Of a stretch of DNA of 64,000 nt, positions 47,490-61,200 are shown in pieces. This DNA is from Diadema setosum. Taxonomy: Eukaryota; Echinodermata; Echinoidea; Diadematoida; Diadematidae. The stretch covers positions 35,467,816 to 35,531,815 of the forward strand of contig NC_092702.1 in the NCBI RefSeq assembly GCF_964275005.1. The letters are read 5' to 3'. Every line of letters begins with the position of its first letter. Positions within the stretch are counted from its first letter, which is position 1. Made by a program: the position numbers and the translations under genes. Below the pieces are notes generated by a model. That model was not told the DNA's origin. It saw only the letters and a list, made by a program, of their open reading frames with translations, and searched no databases.

Positions 47490-49554
47490 CTGTGAGACCC
47501 GGAGAGCTGAAGTGGCTTCAGGTGTGGCTTCGGATGAAGAGCATGCATTTAAACGGTGAATTCAGTTATTGTACTATTCACGCTGCAATAAAAACGAACA
47601 CTTATTCAATCTCGTGACTGGAGAGTACTCATCAGCACCCGCTAATCATTCCATTTAAGAGTCAAGATTGTTGCATCGGTCAGGGGAAGATGATCGGTGT
47701 CGAGGTCCCCAAAAGAGGAGCGCATTAGATCAGCGACCAAGAATTAGGGGGGGGGGGTGTACAATGTAGTTGAAGGAGGTAACTATACGAGAGGGGGGGG
47801 GGTACTGGACTGAGGAAAAGGTAAAAGTGAGAGGCGAGAAGATTGTATAAATATAGAGAGTGAGAGGAAAGGGGGTTATTCCAGTTATTCTAGGGGCAAC
47901 AACCAACTTACCTTGACTCACAAGTTTTGTTATGTGTTGGTTTTTGTTTTTTTTCTGAAACTTTGGCTTCTTTTTTCAGTTACATGTATAGGCAGAACAG
48001 ACGGAACAGCGTTCACGAGTGGCAACAGCTCTTTGTACGCGGAATGGTATAGGCTACCTATACCGGCATGCTTAACCTACTGAAAGGTCACACAGAGTTG
48101 TACATTCCAGCAAGTTTGGTCAACTGCCAAGGCTACTAGGAATATAGGAAGATGGAGCGTCAATGTTTAGGTGGTACACAAGTTTATACAATTTATGTAA
48201 TAACATCGGCAATTTAACAGGTCCGCCTAACTACACTGGCACGTATATTTTGTTCAAATTTATGATTGTAATCGCCAAGATAAATCTTATACATGTAGTT
48301 CAGATTCAAAGCAGTGTCTGCATCGGCAGCAAAGGGAATGCATGTTGAACAATTTGTATGATACGTAATACATTGTTATTTTTTCCAATAGGGCCTATGT
48401 ACCAGAGTATTTGATGGAAATATTTTCTTTGAACTTGGATGTATACTAGACTACCTGCCTGCAACTTTTTTTACAAATCTAAAGTGACTTCCCATTCCCT
48501 TCATAAATCTATTCGGTATATTGGGCCAAATAGGACTGAAATTCCCTGCCTCCATCGTTACACAATATTCAATTTCTGAACTCATTTAAACCCAAGTATA
48601 AGTCTCATCTTTTGTCTTTTTATGTTGAACTCAATCTCCTGTTGAACATCTGTCATACACACACATTCACACACACACACACACACACACTCACACGTAA
48701 ATACACGAGTAATTTTGTGCTGTAATCATTTTTATGTCATAATGGGTGTATCTACCTGTCGAGCCTCATAGGCTTTTACTGGTACATCCTATTTCATTTT
48801 CCTTTTTTGTAATCAACTCTTTGTTCTATTTATTTGTTTGCTGATTTTTTTTTTCCACACCAGTACATACTGTGTATAATATGAGTATTTGTTATTTTAC
48901 TATTTTTACCTGAAGAATGAAATAAACGAACGACTGAATGAAATTTTTTACATACAGCTGTATGTACTGACTCTTGTTTGATAATATATCCTAAATAAGA
49001 TCCCTAAAAATGTGTATAAATATTTCATTCAATCTCGCCCGATTGATTTGTTTTAATGAAAATCCAAATTCAGAGTCCAAAGAAGAAGTTACTCAACATT
49101 TCAAAAGAAAGTTGATGCAGAAGAACTGAGAAGGGAAGCAAAAAGGCTAACAGTCTATACAGCACAAGTCTATGAGGTAAACATGACCCCTAGCAAAGTT
49201 TGTTTTTTACTGCTGTACTCTTTAACCCGTTGAGGACGGACCGATTTTGCCACAACAACCATTTCCCATACACACATGCCCGAGTATACTCGGGAGTAGT
49301 CCTCAACGGGTTAAAGCAGCTAGGTAGTAGAAGTGTTGCAGGTTTCCCTAGGAAGCGCGCGCTCCAATTCGAGAGAGATTCAAGATTTTACACTTAGTTT
49401 GAAAGTGTCAGAGGCCAGGGTCAAGTTGAGAAAAATGGCAGGAAATGAGGAAATAACTGTATTGAATCATCAGCAGAGAGCATATTGTTACAGATTTCTG
49501 GAAGAGGAAATGTTTATGCGGTGTACTTCACTTACTGACATGAGCTTTTCATGA
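47490..49554 (+). CDS. Putative 3' exons of an unrecognised gene
   Basis: Three open segments with GT-AG borders join in phase: 47490-47555 (acceptor TTACAG, donor GTGAAT), 49074-49176 (acceptor TTCAG, donor GTAAAC) and 49342-49554 (acceptor TTGCAG, stop TGA). They give 127 residues with a charged helical look: DEEHAFKR joins VQRRSYSTFQKKVDAEEL, then REAKRLTVYTAQVYE, then VSEARVKLRKMAG and RAYCYRFLEEEMF. I do not recognise the family. Weak points: the last acceptor has a poor pyrimidine tract beside a MITE (49221-49316), an alternative phase-0 acceptor exists before IQDFTL, and no upstream exon was found. It could be a real 3' end of a longer plus-strand gene, or a decayed fragment. AATAAA at 50548-50553 with a following T-rich run could end its transcript. 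Confidence 0.4.
48480..48945 (+). mobile_element. Probable CR1-like LINE 3' end, 5'-truncated
   Basis: A frame resembles the last part of a LINE polymerase (KFPASIVTQYSISEL, the position of the usual WNSLP...IV..SSI..FK motif). It is followed by an (AC)n at about 48657-48690, T-rich 3'UTR and a tail GAATGAAATAAACGAACG. Lies between the first two putative exons of the gene above. Confidence 0.5.
49221..49316. mobile_element. 96-bp MITE with TTTAACCCGTTGAGGAC ends
   Basis: TTTAACCCGTTGAGGAC is matched inversely by GTCCTCAACGGGTTAAAG. It has a central CCCGAGTATACTCGGG palindrome. A degenerate relative with a tandem expansion is at 40955-41219, and a likely remnant lies near 58245. Confidence 0.85.
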
Positions 49555-50969
49555 TGGGAAACCATTCCACAGCTCAAGAGGGCACAAAGGACTCTCGCCA
49601 TTACAAACCTTCACGTAACTGGTTCTATGCTTCACTGACAGTCTACATGATACACTGAAACAAATCTTTTATTTTCTTATTCAGTTAAATTTCATTAACT
49701 GAGCTAAAATATAGTATAATTTTTCAGACATCAAGATAAATTGGTGATAAACAAAAATACATACAAAATCATATCAGATCAAGGCTATTAAATGCTGATT
49801 AACTGTCTTATTAACTGTTTTGTACAGTGGATTCTGAGTTGCGGATGTAAATCTTAAATTGGGTCCTGGTCCTGGCATCCCCTTTCACCCAAAAGGACAA
49901 GTCTGCATGACCTCAACTAGATGACACCTCAACACTATTCTGACTTTAGTTGTCATTTCTCCAGGTTTCCACAAACAACCCTTTTCCTAGGCTCTGTGCT
50001 GTACCGCCAATTCACCCATACTGGTTTGTGACATTTCACTTTGCAAAGCCTTTCGACTTCTGTGGCTGCAAGAAGTAGACAAGACAGAAATTTTCCTGTT
50101 TGCAACACTAGGATGCACGGAGCAAAAAGGTTTAAATTATAATATCATCCACATCAGTCTTGTCAGCTTAAGGGATTTCCTTCCTTGAGACATAACATCT
50201 CCACTTGGGGCATATGCATCACTTTGTCTTAGAACAAAAACCCCATTTGCCTTGAGTCACTTTTGTGGCATTACCTCCTGCTGGTTTACTACACATTTCA
50301 AGTGGAGGGTCCTTTTCTTTTTCTTTGGCCCATTTAACAGTTGTTGGATGAATTTGTACAGGGTACTGGTATTTAAAAAGAGCAGCATTTATTGGCAGTT
50401 GCTATCAGGTATACTTGATGGTGTTCATTTCTACTGGTGACATTTCGGTACCTGCCATCTGTTCAATCATTCAAGTAGTTACCATTACACCCACATACAC
50501 ATGTAATTATGAACTATGTACTCGATTCATGATAAGCAAATTTATCTAATAAAGTCTTTTTGCAGAATCAATACGAAAGATCTTAATATTTTTAGTATCA
50601 GAAAAAATGATAATCATTTTAAAAAAAGCACAAAATAAATTCTAACAAGATTAGATCATGGAGCTACTAACAGAGTAGCTCCATGATTAGATATTGCATG
50701 GTATAAAGTCAATTGTCAAATGTCAATGAATCACGTAATATGAGAAGAGATGGTGAGTTTTTTGGGGTTTTTTTTTTTGGGGGGGGAGGGTAAAGATACA
50801 CGTGTATATAAAATATTATGAATGAAAGTGGTCGATGAACATTCTCAAGAGTTTCCTGGGAAACAAATATATAGGATGTCATAATCTAGTCAAGCATCAT
50901 TAAAATGGTGAAAATGGGTGGCGGGATGGAAATAAGAGAGAGGAGAGTATGCTTGTACAGTATCACATA

Positions 50970-51159
50970 TAGGTGACTCCTGTTATAAGGAAGTCTTCGG
51001 GACCAGAAATGTCTTCTGCTATATCAAACTTTCATTATAGCTGAACACTAAAGTATATAAAGATATATAGATGATAATTTGGGGACCTGAAGTTTTATCA
51101 ATTCATTGTAACAAGAATTTTGTTACAGCAGTGGTCGTCACAACAGGAGTGCACTGTAT
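50970..51159. mobile_element. 190-bp MITE, copy 1 (CACTCCTGTT ends)
   Basis: It begins TAGGTGACTCCTGTTATAAG and ends CAGGAGTGCACTGTA, which are inverted matches. The unit has the same length and order as 52820-53009, in direct orientation, with CTTCATTATA, TTTTGTTRCA-type motifs in common. Confidence 0.75.
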
Positions 51160-51241
51160 CAGCATGGCTTCCATAATATGTAACCAGCTAAGCAGGTTCA
51201 ATTGTTGTATGTTTGATTAGGTTCCTGCAAAGTGCTATCAT

Positions 51242-51740
51242 TAGCCACAGTCACACTGACATAATATTATGAAGTTTAAGATCATAAGGTCTTCTCTAAG
51301 CTTGCACACCTGTTCACACTGGCAGCCAACCTTTTTGCTCTTTAAGTTTGAAGTTTGGGTCACTGGTACACGTGCGCAAAAAAAAAGAGAAAAAAAAAAC
51401 AGAAAAAGTGTACCGTCTGACAGCTGGTGATTGTGATGTAACAATGCATATGTGTGTTCATCACAATGAAAGCGCGCGCTTGTCAGATGCACCATCCGCA
51501 AACAGATGATGGACTGGTCACGCAACAAACTTTGCTAAGTTTCAGTTGCTAGCGTTCACACTGCCTAAAGATCAAGAAGATTGGCAGGGTCCAGGAAATA
51601 TCCCTAGACTGAGTAGGAAGTTTGGTGGAAAAGTTCACAAAAGTTTTGCGAGAAGTTTGCAGTCACACAGGCAAATCTTCTAGATCTTTAAAATTGCAAT
51701 CTTAAACTTTGTGATCTTTAGCCAGTGTGACTGGCAACAC
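51242..51740. mobile_element. Imperfect inverted-repeat element with CAGTGTGAC ends
   Basis: The left end GCCACAGTCACACTGACA and the inverse of the right end, GCCAGTCACACTGGCTAAAG, are similar, and GAAGTTTAAGATC / AAAGTTTAAGATT continue inward. Arms are diverged, about 100 bp. Non-coding. Confidence 0.5.
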
Positions 51741-52240
51741 AATCACACAATTTACCCATCTCAGCGGCAGCACCTCCAACGCCTGTGATATTAGTTATAC
51801 TGTAGTATATAATTTGGTTGTAAGCAACTACGACTGAGTTAAGGATGTCAGAACCAGGTTGAGACCAAGGAATGCAAGGTGCAGTCAACTCCACTTCTGT
51901 CTGTCCATGGATAAAAAAAAGATAATGCTTTGTGTGTGTCTGCTATTTTCACGCCCCCCCCCCCAAAAAAAAAAAAAAAGAAAAAAAAAATGTGCATCTC
52001 TCGTTGGCACTAGAAGTACAAGAGAAGATATTTAGTTGAAAACTGAAAGGATCCCTGCATCATCTATCCAGATCTTCAGAGCATGGGATAAAAGTGTGAC
52101 TTCCTCCTGCTAACCAATCAATCCTTGGCTGTCCATAGCACAATATAGCAATCCACAAGCATGGTATCTTTTCTTCTCTGCATTGAGAAACAATGATATG
52201 CAGCATTAACAATCACAAGTTTGCATCGAAGCTGTATGTT

Positions 52241-55200
52241 TCAGTGATCCAGAGGTGTCTTGTCCGTTAGTTCCATCCAGTCATAGACTTTGTTTTCTTC
52301 TGTGCTCTTTGATTCCATGAGAGATTCGAATGTGCCACTGAACACGTCATATGCTCCACCTAAAGCAACATGGCGGGAAGAAGGGAAAGAAAAAAAAAAA
52401 GATTTCATAACACAGACAGCAAAGATTATCTAGAGAAGGTATAAACTGTAAAAAGTAGTTAGCGTACTTGTACATGTACTAGAATTTAAAGTAGATTTTG
52501 ACTCTGCACTAAAAAAGTAGTGATTTGCACTTGTAGCTTTGCACACTTAATAGCATGAGTTTGCACACATGAAGGCACAGGTTTTGTTATAACTTTTTGA
52601 TTACTTTTTTTTTTATTTCTTTCTACTTTAAAAAAAAAAAAAAAAGTAGGGAGCTGCAGCACTCCCAGCCCCCCCCCCCCAAGTTCCGCAGCCCCTGAAG
52701 CTGTCATATATTATATATTGTGGTCAATACAGCTCCATCATGTTACAAAATCTACACATGAACATGGTAATGACACAAAGAAAGTGAATGCATTTCAATG
52801 CAAAACCAATAATCACAAATACAGGCGACTCCTGTTAAAATGAAGTCCTCAGGACTGGCGGTTTTCTTTCATTATATTGAAATTTCATCATATCCACACA
52901 AGTAAAGTGTATAAAGGTATCTACATAATAATTTTGGGCCTTGAATTTTACTTCATTATATCCGAAATTTTGTTGCAACCATATTTGTTTTACCGGGAGT
53001 GCACTGTATATAAAAGCTGGTGCTAGCAAACACTTTGGGTGCGTTTGAGGGCTCTAAAGTGAACCAAAGCGAACTGAACCAAAGCTTACCATACTGAACT
53101 GTGCCAGATTTGGAGCGTTCCAGCGCTCTGTGAAGAAAGCGTATCTCATGCATTATTTTTAGAGAGGGTCACACATTTTGAAGCAAGAAGGTCATTCACC
53201 TAGCACGCTCCAACTACATACAGATGTTCCCAACAAAGAGAATGAACTCTTTGCATTATGACGTATGTACATGATACACGCAAACTTTTGGTGCGCTTTG
53301 GTACCCTTTTGGAGTACATTGGGAAGTGGTCCACTTGTGGCAGGGTTCAGTACACTTTAGGAGTATTCGAGCGCTCCTCTGGTGAGGGTTCGGTACGGTT
53401 CAGTTCGCTTTAGGAGAGCGCTTGAACACACCCTTTGTCACCTTGAAATTGATAAGGGGTAATAATTCCACACACACACCTGTATGTACGAAGAGAACTT
53501 TATTGCCTTTGAATCGCTGTGGTTCTTCTCGCAGGAGGCGGATCAAGTGGTATGTTGCCTTACCAGTGTATACTGGATCCACAAAGATCCCAGTTGTTCT
53601 TGCAACCTGCTCAATGCATTCTGATTAGATAAATGAAAAAATTGAATCATTTATAATACAAATACACTGATGTTAGTGTGATATTCTTGTCTTTCTCCAT
53701 TATGGCATTCCATGAAACGATCGCAAAAAAAAATTGCTTCTACTAACACATTACAACCTACCTTTTAGAAAATTGATACTACAAGAAGGGGACACCACAG
53801 GGTTTCTGGTGTCAAAAGAATGAAGCTAATTAACTTCTCTGAGAGTCAAAGTGCTGATGAATCCATCATATTCAAAGGTCTGATCACATGATAGCAAATA
53901 CATTCTGTAGATATATGTTTATAGCCTACAGGACATTGAGGTGGAACAAATAACCAAATCTTACCTAGCTCTTCTGGCTGTGAAACACCATAGCCAAGAC
54001 CTTTCACACCTTCAACAACATCCACAATGTCTTCTGACCTCAGTTGGGTTGACCCCTGACCTCCCTGTATGCCAAGCTTCTGTAGAATCAGGTTAATTTC
54101 TTCATGGAAGTATCTAGCATCATCACACACTGCCATTCCATGGATCCTGAAACAGAAAATGAAACCAAAAGAGGAATGCAACTGTAATTTTTCTTTCTTC
54201 TCTTTTTTTTTTGTTTGTTTGTTTGTTTTTTTGTTTGGGGGGGGGGGTGGGGGTGGGGAGTGGGGGATGTTAAAACCAACATTTAGGGGTTGCACTCACA
54301 GTAATGATGGGATCTAGATACACACTGCACAGATTGTCGTTCGGTCTGCAGAAAGGAATGAAACTCTACGAAATCATAGTTCACCAAATTATCACATTGG
54401 ATTAAGTTTATGCATATGATTTTCAATATTCATAGACTTGTTTTTTTTTTCCATTCATTTTTAAGATGGGTGAAGCTCCAATTTCATATTGTGATAGTTC
54501 ATACTTTCATATTTTGCAATAATTAGTGGTAGTACCAAACACATTTTAATACTGTATGTATGTATTAATCATATACAAGTATTCAATTATATGTTTGTGA
54601 AGTAAGATTTGCTCTATAATTTTATGAATTTGTGAAAAATTATCTTAAAAATGTCTTGACAAATAAAATGAAATGTTTCACTTGAACTTTAATTGACAGA
54701 GTACAAGTCTCGATGTTGTCCAAAAATTTGTGAATGGGAAGACTGTTATGAATTACAAGATACTTTTTTTTTTCAAAATTTTCAGAGAGTCCTTTAGATC
54801 CAGTCCTGTGTCGTTTCATCACGAATAAACATTTGTTTCAAACTGATGTCTATTAGGATGAGGTCTAATTTTATTTTTCTTTGAAATAATATCTGATTGA
54901 TAAAGAAGATCCTCTGAAACATCTCATGACCATTGACCTTCTCTCAAGAGCATTAAAGTCTTCTTACATCATTCTATGAATGTTTATCCACACCTATAAA
55001 GGAACTTCTAGTTGACTCACTTCAGTTTGCTGCCAGTAAGGTAGTTGCCAATTGCAAGCCCAGCTAAAGATCCACTGCTACCAGTTGTTATGACAATATC
55101 TGTGAACCGGTCTTGCACATCCTAAATAGCATGTCGGGTGACAAACACAACACTGATAGTCCCACACCATCATTTTCATGTTGGCAGCAATGCCTTGTGG

Positions 55201-58200
55201 TAGCTGATGGGATTGGGGGGGGGGGGGTGGGACGAGAGTTGCCATGTAAGAAACAGGCTCATGTATTGGCTAACAGCAACAAATTAAGCATGTACACCGA
55301 AACATCAAATTCCAGTTCATATTGTGCCATTTACCTCATGAAGTACACTGTATACTGTTACACCAGCAAGATGCCACATACTCTGTGACACATTGTAGTC
55401 TGGTTTAAATCAAATGCTATCTGCAGGTATTATGTGATGAAGCCAGCTCGCGAGGAATGCTGAAATTATGAAATAATGACAACAGATACACAATTATACA
55501 TCAGCTGAGTTATCACTACAGTCTTGACATGTTCATTGGTTTATTGCAATGTTTTAGTTTTCTTCTCTTTCTTGCCCGTTGCATTTGAAATATTCTACAA
55601 TACCTATGAGATAGCCCACTAAACTTTGAAAATTGAATTAATGGAACATAACAGGTCTATTATGGCATACTAATCATATCAAAATTACCTGTTGCAGGAG
55701 TTCTTCAAAGCAATGAATGTAGCCATAGACACCTACACTGTTGGATCCTCCTATTGGAATTTGGTATGCCTTCTTTCCCTGTGAAGTTCTGCAGAAATTT
55801 AATGCAATCAAAGTAATAAAAGGATTTAACCTGGTTACCCCGATAATTGAGTTCTCTCCACACTGTTGCAGTTCTTCATTTTTTGCTATAGTATATACAC
55901 AGGATTGTACAAGCACAAGGATGCATGTCTTCAACATAAAAAAAAAAAAAATGAACAAAATGCTTAAATTCAGATTTACGAAACTGATACATGATATTCA
56001 TATTTGCATCACATATACTGGTATTGGGAAGAAAAATGTAGGCAATCAAAGGAAACATAATTCATCATCTTTCAACAATGTGTCACATGACAGAAATGCA
56101 AATATTTGGCCTTCATTAGACACCCTATTTCAGCAATGATATGAAGTGTGACAGAAATAAGAATGCCTGCATGTCAAACTGATCATCAAGAATGAAGGTA
56201 CCCTGATCTTCCACAACCCTTGCAAAACTAGAACACTTGCAATCGAGCACATGTATCCCCTGAACACGTCTCCCATACTCCATCTGGATTACTTTTTAGG
56301 CCAGAATTTTGTATGATATGGCAACTGTTGCAGGATACAATAAAATCCAAATAGGTGTAGGTGTATAGATTGAAGAAGAACTGCAGCCAGTAGAGTGCTC
56401 ACAAGCAGACCCTATTGGATTTACCTTTTCATGCCAAACTTGAGGATGATCGAAGAAGAATTGCAGCCAGTAGAGCGCTCACAAGCAGACCCTATTGAAT
56501 TTACCTTTTCATGTATAAAGATGGAACAAGCAAGGGCGCCACCACCAAAAACAATAGGCCTCTTCATCTTACCATAATACACCTTCATGCCAAATTTGAA
56601 GATGATTGATGAAGAACTGCAGCCAGTAGAGCGCTCACAAGCAGACCCTATTGAATTTACCTTTTCATGTATAAAGACGGAACAAGCGAGGGCGCCATCA
56701 CCAAAAACAATAGGCGTCTTCGTCTAACCATAATACACCTTCGTGCCAAATTTGAAGATGATCGGGAAAAAAAATGCAGCTGGTAGAGCGCTAACAATGA
56801 AATCTCTGCGGCGGCGGCGGACGTGGCGCAACGAGGCCAAATCCATAGTACCAGTATCCCCCGAACTCTGTTCGGGGGATACAATTACTGCCAGTAGTTC
56901 ATGAAGAGGGTTGTTGGATATAGATAAAGAGTTCTCCAAACACATCAAGAATAGATATTATGCAAAAGCATAGTAAAACGGCGAAATACAACTATGTTCA
57001 GAGAATTCTTTATCTATACTACTCAGCCATTGTCCTCATGTTCATCAGATATGACTACAAGTCGAGGAATCACTGCAGTCATAAGATATGACCTTTTGCC
57101 ACAAAAAGTCACTGAATACTGAATATGATACGTGTATTGCCAAATCGTTGACATGCTAAGGACTTATCATGCTTTAAAGGGGCATAGTCCTGGTAGTGTA
57201 GAGGGCGCTGTTGATGATACTGCCGGTCACCATTAGCATTGATGCGAAGATTACCGAAGTTGAGCTGTCATCAAGAGTAAAGTGCGTAGGTGTTGCTAAG
57301 TAACGTTGCCTTCACTGTCTTCTCTGCGCATTGCGCAGTCTGTGGTAATGCCAGGGTGCGTGCATATGTGCTTGTTATTATGACATCACAAAAGAAGTTT
57401 GCTAAAGCTGTCATCCCCCTCAGCCGAATCATGAGCCGAACTGTGATCGGACCACTGACTACAGAGGATCGGACTTCTTCGGACTTGGTGAAGTGGGCCA
57501 AAGCGTAAGCCCTAAAGAGGAGTCGATAGCGTAGGTCTCTATAGGAAACTTGCGCCGTGCGCCCGCGTACGCATTTGACTAAAACACCGGGACCATGCAC
57601 CTTTATACATGTGTTATGTTATTTCCAATACATTGCAAGACAGTTATGATGGCATTAATATAGTCTAAAAGAGGAATACTGCATCATTTCAAAAAAAATT
57701 GTGGTTTATCTATCCATTCTCTATGTGGAAATCAAAACACTGAATTATCGATTTAGTGATAGCTCTTAAAAGACACACATGTAATGTCTGGCCAGCTTAT
57801 TTAAGAGATGAAATATTAAAGTTTTGATCTTAATTTTTCCATTCTTTTCTTCCACACACAATTTTCTCAGAATGCTATTAAAAATGGTGTTAATAATGTA
57901 ATATTGCATCTGTATGTTCTATACGTTGACGGTACCCGAGATACTCAGTGAGCTGTTGCATTCTTGGGCGAATCTGGGTCCTGTAGGGAGTCTTCTTTGG
58001 TATTAAGTAAAAATGGCAGCCAACCATTCTATCCATCAAGGTGTTACCAGTGAAGGATCCATTCAGATTCTGAAAAATAATTGATGAAGAAAAGTAACTC
58101 AAGATATTCATATACAAATTGACAACACAAAACTAGGAATATTCCCTATACATTCCACTTTGGGCCTGATACACTTCCACTCAATTTCCACACTGCTTCA

Positions 58201-61200
58201 ACCTTCTCAAGTCCAAAATCTGTAATGTCATTGATATCGTATTAACCCCTTGAGGACAGGTCATGAGTATCCTCAGGCAGGGTTCAATGGGAAATCCATG
58301 TTAAAGATAATATAAAGTTTTGGTACCTCAAAAGTTTCCCTGAGTTTCCTTGTCTTAGTTTGTGTTTCAGGTTAAAGTACCTTTCATATAATTAACACTG
58401 TGAGACTCACTCGCCCCAAAGTGCTCTCATGTGTTAGTAATCATGCAATAATGGTTTCGTACAATACGTGTATATTGATTCTGGCGGTACCGCGTCGAGT
58501 CAAACTAACAGCTTGTTTGAATTTTTCAGAGCCCGCTCTGCTCTGTTACGAAACCATTATTGCATGATTACTAAGACATGAGAGCACTTTGGGGCTGCAT
58601 AGTGCTGCTAGGTATCAGAATGACTTTCACTGAAACTAGCGTAGTCTCAATTCTACAAATGACCCTGCTTTTTTCACTTCATGCCTAAACAGTCACTTCA
58701 TTGCCAAACATCAACAAATTCAAGCAATTTAATAAACTTAGAATTTTACTATGACTTGTAAAGTATTGCTATAATAGTATGAATTAATTTCTATTCAAGA
58801 AAAAAGTGTCATAAAAATTCCCACATACAGTATTTTGGGTCTTTTGCATGTACATTTTACTCAGATGTATCAAGTACATAAGAACTCATAAACACCAGCC
58901 AACACAGTAAAAACTCCATCAATGGTTTTAATGCACATCAGCCAATATCACATTCCATTGTTTGAAAGCAACTGTCACTTATCATACTGCAAAATATAAA
59001 TGAATGACTTTGTCATATATTAGACTGTGATTATGAGTATCTGGAAAGCTGAAGGCATACAGCAAAGAAATACTGGGTCATACATAGTTTAGCAGATACT
59101 ACTGGAAGTGGCAATATTTCACATCTGACAAAGTGTAATCACTGATAGAAAAGCTACTGTCAGGAGACCTGACATGTTTTGTTTAGTTTCAACATATTTC
59201 TGAAATAGCATTTCATTCCCCACTGTACAAAACCTTGATATTTAAAATGACAACTTAAGTCAAAATCTCTCATACCGATATAATATCATCTGGATTTGAA
59301 GTGCCACTTGTGCCCTCCCCCCCCCCCCCCAAAAAAAAAAAAAAAAAAATAGAAACAATTTTCTGATAGTCCCATTATTGTTGACATTTTTTCTAATTTG
59401 GTTCATGACCAATTACAGCCAAAATCCACAGATACCATCCCATCTCCCAACATAGTATTTTGTAATACATGTATAGGGTTTCCCTTCCAGGTCACTGGTG
59501 ACAGATTAGAACAGCTCACTAAACCTTGTAAAGACCTACCGATGTGTCAGACCTCAACAGTAGATGGCAGTCCATACCGAGCTGGCGAGCAGCAACTGCG
59601 GTTGTCCGACAGTGATTTGATCTCACTCCACCACATGTTATTACAGTATCACAGCCCTGGGACACAGCATCAGCCAATAGGAATTCAAGCTTACGGATCT
59701 AAGACACAAAATTAAGAAATTAAGGTATTGCCTTATGTCAGCATTACAAAATTAAAATTTCAATAAAAGTTTTCTTCGATGGGATAACTACTTCATGCAT
59801 TGTCTCTACTTTCACAACATGTGCAGTGAAGTGGTATCAATTTGAAGCAAAAAGAAGCAAATCAATTAAACATCTGTGTGGATGACATTAAGGAATCAAA
59901 GTTGAGAATATATGTAGTCTTTTTCCTAGGCTAATTATCATATGAGTGCAGGTTGTGCTTGGGCCAATATGACGAACAGCAAGTTCAACTGCAGACTGGT
60001 CTTGTACTTTTTTAGAAGGGCAAAACAACAGCAATTTTTAGAAGGGCAAAACAACAGCAATTTTTAGAAGGGCAAAACAACAACAATAACAACAAAACAA
60101 TGATATGATTAATTTTAATTTGTGAACATACAGGCATCTTATAGCTTCTATTTTTTTTTTTTTTTACTTTATCAATGATCAAAATTTGAGAACTGACAAG
60201 GATTGCTTGCTTATTCACATAATACGAATTCTAATCAACCTTTTTTTGTTGTTTTCTTTTTCTTTTACCATTTTATCATAAAAAATGTAAGAGAGGCGAT
60301 TATACAGTTGACTGAAATACCAGGCATATTTTTGCAATCAAAGCTATTATAAAAGAAAAAAAAGAAGAAGGTCAAACCTTATTTCCAGAGAGAGAGCTCC
60401 CAGTCATATCATCACGCTTGATAAAGACCTCAAACTCTTCTGGTGTTCCTGGAAGGCGCCACCTATGAATAGGGGTGTCCAGCATTGCCAGCTGCAGAGC
60501 AAGAACATTCACTTGAAAATAGAAATGGAAAACTTCTTGGATTACATTCAATACATCTCGCATAAATTTCTAAAACACTAACAAGACAACCCTACCAGAA
60601 TATTGATCACAGGGGCCTACAAAAACCCACTTGCAGGTATAGAAGCAATTTTAACTAAGTTTACTACTAAAAGTACTATAGTCTATATTAGTACTAGTAG
60701 CTTAGAAGTAGTAGCAGCATGCGACTGCCCTCCATAGTCCAAGCCATATCAATGAAAAAATGAGAAGCAATACCAACTTCGTAATCGGATGTCAATACAT
60801 TTGTAATGGTACAATGTAACAGTGAGTTATATAAATAGGTTATTACAATCACAACAGACCACAAAGCACAAGGTGACGTATTTACAGACCGATTGGTCTG
60901 TGTCTTGTCGGGGATATGTTCCGCGGAGACTGCGTCTGGCTTCACGTAATCCCCTTGATTAGGAGAGCCATAAATGTTTTTTTTTTTTTTTTTAAATCAT
61001 AAAAAAAATAAAAAATCTCCTCTGGACAGACGAATAATGGACAATACAGAGCTGAAGTATTAAAATATACTTAGGCCTACTTTGATTTTATGACTTGGAA
61101 CACCTCTCAGATGGGTTGCCCATGATGGAGCAATGTATGGCTCCAGTGGAAAGTCAACTGATACGTGCGATGTCGACATCTTCTTCGGAGCAGAGGAGGC

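Larger units (their letters stand above)
49555..52240. other. Intergenic region between putative gene and DCD 3' end
   Basis: Holds AATAAA (50548-50553), a small hairpin (TAGATCATGGAGCTAC against GTAGCTCCATGATTAG at about 50652-50690), the elements at 50970 and 51242, and poly-A runs near 51968-51990. No other coding exon was seen. The DCD 3'UTR must lie in the right-hand part; its polyadenylation site was not fixed. Confidence 0.45.

Noticed and set aside
59398..59715. 105-residue plus-strand open frame
   Set aside because: It is the antisense shadow of the DCD exon at 59525-59698.
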